This document shows positions 49,964 through 52,267 of a DNA stretch of 52,267 bases, one piece after another (position 1 is the first letter of the stretch; every line of letters starts with the position of its first letter). This DNA comes from Miltoncostaeales bacterium. GTDB taxonomy: Bacteria; Actinomycetota; Thermoleophilia; Miltoncostaeales; Miltoncostaeaceae. Under the pieces are notes generated by a model that searched no databases, was not told the origin of the DNA, and was given only the letters and a program-made list of their open reading frames with translations. The position numbers were made by a program, and so were the translations under genes. The DNA is taken from the NCBI GenBank assembly GCA_030829765.1, contig JAUROO010000094.1:1-52267 (forward strand), read 5' to 3'.

Positions 49964-51384
49964 AGAAGCAGTCCATGCGCGAGGGGCCACTCGCGGATCT
50001 CTTCAGGAGCACTACCCCCGGTGAGGGCGGGGCGCAGGGCCTCCAGTCCGAGAGCCCCGCCGAGACGCGCCAGGAGGTGCCGCTGCGCGCCGAGGGCCAT
50101 GCGGTTGTCCGCGTGGTGGGCGTGGGCGGCGGCGGGTGCAACGCCGTCGATCGCATGATCGAGGCCGGCGTGCACGGCGTTGAGTTCATCGCGATCAACA
50201 CCGATCGCCAGGCGCTGGACAGCAGCCGGGCAGATGTGGTGATCCCCGTGGGCGCCGAGGTCACCCGCGGGCTGGGCACCGGCGGAGATCCCGCACTGGG
50301 GGAGATGGCCTTCCGCGAGAGCGAGGAGCACCTGCGCCGCGTCCTGCGCGGTAGCGACCTGGTGTTCATCGCCGCCGGCGAGGGGGGCGGCACCGGTACC
50401 GGTGGCGCGCCGATCGTCGCGAAGGTGGCGCGCGAACTGGGTGCGCTTGCGGTGGCGGTGGTCACGAGGCCGTTCGGCTTCGAGGGCAACAAGCGGTCCG
50501 GCACGGCCGACCAGGGCATCCAGCACCTGGGCGAGGCCGCCGACACCGTCATCGTGATCCCCAACGATCGTCTGATGAGCGTGCTGGAGCGCGGTACCAG
50601 CGTGGTGCAGGCGTTCGCCGTGGCCGACGACCTGCTGCGGCAGGGTGTCCAGGGGATCAGCGACCTGATCACGCTGCCCGGGCTGATCAACGTGGACTTC
50701 GCCGACGTGCGCACCATCCTGAAGGATGCAGGCACGGCGCTCCTGGGCATCGGGTATGCGAGCGGTGGCAGCCGTGCCACCGACGCCGCGACCGCCGCGA
50801 TCTCCTCGGCACTGCTCGAGACGCCGATCGATGGTGCCAGGGGCATCCTGCTGGGCATCACCGGGGGCCCCAGCATGTCGCTGATCGAGGTCACCGAGGC
50901 CGCACAGGTGGTGGCGGACGCCGCCGACCCGGACGCGAACATCATCTTCGGCGCCACCATCGATGACGACTTGGACGATCAGGTGTGGGTGACGGTGATT
51001 GCGGCCGGCCTGTCGGGCGTGCCCGCGAAGTCGTCCGGCTCCGTAACGCGTACCCCCGCGACCCGCGTGGAGCGCGGCCGCCGTGCCCGTCCGGCGCAGG
51101 CTGCGCCTGCCGCGATCGGGGGCGGCAGTGACATCGCCGAGCCGCCCGAGGCCCCGGACCTCTCCGCCGACGTCCCGCCGCCCGTTGCCCCGAAGGCACC
51201 GCCCGAGGCGCCACCCGCGCTGGCCGCGGCACCCGACCCGCCCGCCGACCCGTCGGCGGCGCGCGAGCTTCCCGCCCCGCCCGAGGGCTCGCCCCCGGGG
51301 CCGGCGGATGCCGAATCCACCCGCCTGTTCTCCGTGGGCGACGACCGGGAGCCATCCGACCCGGACGGCGGCCCGGCCGCCTAG
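49960..51384 (+). CDS. ftsZ: FtsZ homologue (tubulin-like GTPase) with long N-terminal and Pro-rich C-terminal extensions
   Basis: This 474-aa protein has a GTPase core at about 48-352: VVGVGGGGCNAVDRMIEAGV, the tubulin signature AAGEGGGTGTGGAPIVA, PNDRLMSVLE and the T7 loop LINVDFADVRTIL with N244, D246 and D249, so GTP hydrolysis on polymerisation should work. Departures from a plain FtsZ are a 47-residue N-terminal extension (usual is about 10), GGG-C and TGGAP variants in the nucleotide loops, and a 120-residue Ala/Pro-rich tail. The tail ends EPSDPDGGPAA without the usual DIPxFLR peptide that binds FtsA/SepF. No dcw-cluster genes flank it. It may be the division FtsZ or a second, specialised copy. 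Confidence 0.93.
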   Translation: MKKQSMREGPLADLFRSTTPGEGGAQGLQSESPAETRQEVPLRAEGHAVVRVVGVGGGGCNAVDRMIEAGVHGVEFIAINTDRQALDSSRADVVIPVGAEVTRGLGTGGDPALGEMAFRESEEHLRRVLRGSDLVFIAAGEGGGTGTGGAPIVAKVARELGALAVAVVTRPFGFEGNKRSGTADQGIQHLGEAADTVIVIPNDRLMSVLERGTSVVQAFAVADDLLRQGVQGISDLITLPGLINVDFADVRTILKDAGTALLGIGYASGGSRATDAATAAISSALLETPIDGARGILLGITGGPSMSLIEVTEAAQVVADAADPDANIIFGATIDDDLDDQVWVTVIAAGLSGVPAKSSGSVTRTPATRVERGRRARPAQAAPAAIGGGSDIAEPPEAPDLSADVPPPVAPKAPPEAPPALAAAPDPPADPSAARELPAPPEGSPPGPADAESTRLFSVGDDREPSDPDGGPAA

Positions 51385-51397
51385 GCCGCACCGCCCG

Positions 51398-52267
51398 GTG
51401 ATCACGGGCGCGGTCGCCGCAGGGCATCCCCTGTCGGCACGCGCGGGGGCGATGGCGCTCGCCGCGGGCGGGACGGCAACCGATGCCGTGATCGCGGGCG
51501 CACTCACCTCTGCGGTGGCGGAGGCGGTGCTCACGGGCCCCGGCGCCGGTGGCTTCCTCATGGTCCGGCCGCCCGGCGGGCCGGCGACCATCCTCGACTT
51601 CTTCGTGGCCGTGCCCGGACTGGGTCCCGCGGGCCATCGGCTCGACCCCGCCGACCTGCACGCGTTCACGGTGCCCTTCGGCACCGCGGAGCAGGTATTC
51701 CATATCGGCCCCGCATCGGTCGCCGTGCCCGGGATGCTCGCGGGCCTGGATGAAGCCGCGCGGAGGTTCGGCCGCCTGCCGCTGTCCGATCTGGTGGCAC
51801 CCGCGGTGGCGCTGGCACGTGCAGGCGTGGCGGTGGGCGAGGAGGCCGCCTACCTGCACCGGATCCTCGCCGAGATGCTGGGACACACCCCGGCGAGCGC
51901 GGCGCAGTTCCTGCCGGCGGGCCGCGTCGCGGACGTGGGCGAGGCGCTGGTCTTCGAGGATCTGGGGGACACGCTCGAAGCCTTTGGCGCGCAGGGTGCA
52001 CGGTGCCTCTATGACGGCCCCGTGGGTGATCGCATCACGGCGTACCTCGCCGCCACCGGCGGGTTGGTGACGGCAGACGACCTGCGCGCCTACCGGGTGG
52101 TGGAGCGCACGCCCGTGCAGGTGACATTCCGGAACACGACCGTGCTGACCAACCCGCCGCCGTCCAGTGGCGGCGTGCTGATCGCCGCGGCGCTCGAGCA
52201 CCTGCAGCGGCTTCCCGTGGGCGGCGGGGACCCCGGGTTCTACGCGCGCATGGCGGCCGCCCAGGCC
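51398..52267 (+). CDS. Gamma-glutamyltransferase family protein (3' end outside window)
   Basis: The first 290 codons are present, from GTG 51398. GAVAAGHPLSARAGAMALAAGGTATDAVIAGALTSAV, VLTGPGAGGFLMVR, VAVPGMLAGLDEAARRFGRLPLSDL and ITAYLAATGGLVTADDLRAYRVVERTPV (each in parts) give the N-terminal part of the Ggt fold. NPPPSSGGVLIAAALE ends it. The processing Thr that starts the small subunit lies beyond the window. No signal peptide is seen, so the enzyme is probably cytoplasmic. Such proteins cleave gamma-glutamyl bonds or act as related Ntn-hydrolases. It starts 13 nt after the ftsZ stop and may be co-transcribed. Confidence 0.88.
   Translation, partial: MITGAVAAGHPLSARAGAMALAAGGTATDAVIAGALTSAVAEAVLTGPGAGGFLMVRPPGGPATILDFFVAVPGLGPAGHRLDPADLHAFTVPFGTAEQVFHIGPASVAVPGMLAGLDEAARRFGRLPLSDLVAPAVALARAGVAVGEEAAYLHRILAEMLGHTPASAAQFLPAGRVADVGEALVFEDLGDTLEAFGAQGARCLYDGPVGDRITAYLAATGGLVTADDLRAYRVVERTPVQVTFRNTTVLTNPPPSSGGVLIAAALEHLQRLPVGGGDPGFYARMAAAQA

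Noticed and set aside
49115..51384. A parAB-type plasmid partition locus
   Set aside because: No parB or parS-like repeats follow, the flanking genes are chromosomal, and the second gene is an FtsZ homologue.

Overview
The window is 52 kb of very GC-rich (about 70%), gene-dense DNA with frequent GTG and TTG starts and many 4-nt start/stop overlaps. It looks like a chromosome segment of an Actinomycetota bacterium. The gene content fits this: GuaB3 next to guaA, an F420-type LLM oxidoreductase, a SufR-controlled SUF operon, the block rplM-rpsI-glmM-glmS-acpS-nnr-alr, a heliorhodopsin and a 7Fe ferredoxin. A lineage such as Thermoleophilia is my inference and not proven. No phage, IS element, CRISPR array or origin was seen.

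Layout. 1-3 kb: a partial 2-oxoacid:ferredoxin oxidoreductase alpha subunit, then a heliorhodopsin coupled to a small membrane protein. 3-10 kb: an RNA methyltransferase, tRNA-Cys and tRNA-Gly, a beta-lactamase-fold hydrolase/membrane protein/Nif3-like operon, a lipoprotein, an LLM oxidoreductase, a glutamine amidotransferase, a membrane protein and RpiB. 10-12.3 kb: a second metallo-hydrolase, Mrp Fe-S carrier and ferredoxin. 12.3-16.4 kb: an SDR/thioesterase/amidohydrolase/small protein/transglutaminase-like operon and two membrane proteins. 16.3-24.3 kb: SufR divergent from sufB-sufD-Rieske-sufC-sufS-sufU-sufT-sufA-type plus a membrane protein. 24.3-28.3 kb: divergent M23 and NlpC/P60 wall hydrolases, lgt and a cobalamin adenosyltransferase. 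28.3-36.9 kb: an eight-gene operon from rplM to a CCA-type nucleotidyltransferase, covering ribosomal proteins and wall precursor supply. 37-42.3 kb: a small Zn-ribbon-like protein, guaB3-guaA, and dacB-pfkB. 42.3-46.3 kb: a CtpE-like P-type ATPase, a 188-nt near-palindrome and a secreted TIG-domain protein. 46.4-49 kb: a nitrate/sulfonate-type ABC importer. 49.1-52.3 kb: a ParA ATPase coupled to an FtsZ homologue, then a partial gamma-glutamyltransferase.

Functional threads are Fe-S cluster assembly and use (kor, mrp, ferredoxin, suf operon), cell envelope synthesis and remodelling (glmM, glmS, alr, dacB, M23, NlpC, lgt), and purine balance (guaA, guaB3). The most notable items are the heliorhodopsin with its coupled partner, the parA-ftsZ pair, a probable CTG start of glmM, the large palindrome at 44.8-45.0 kb, a 38-bp duplication at the end of guaA, and a recurring pattern of -10 hexamers 6-7 nt before start codons, which points to many leaderless mRNAs, some from back-to-back divergent promoters.
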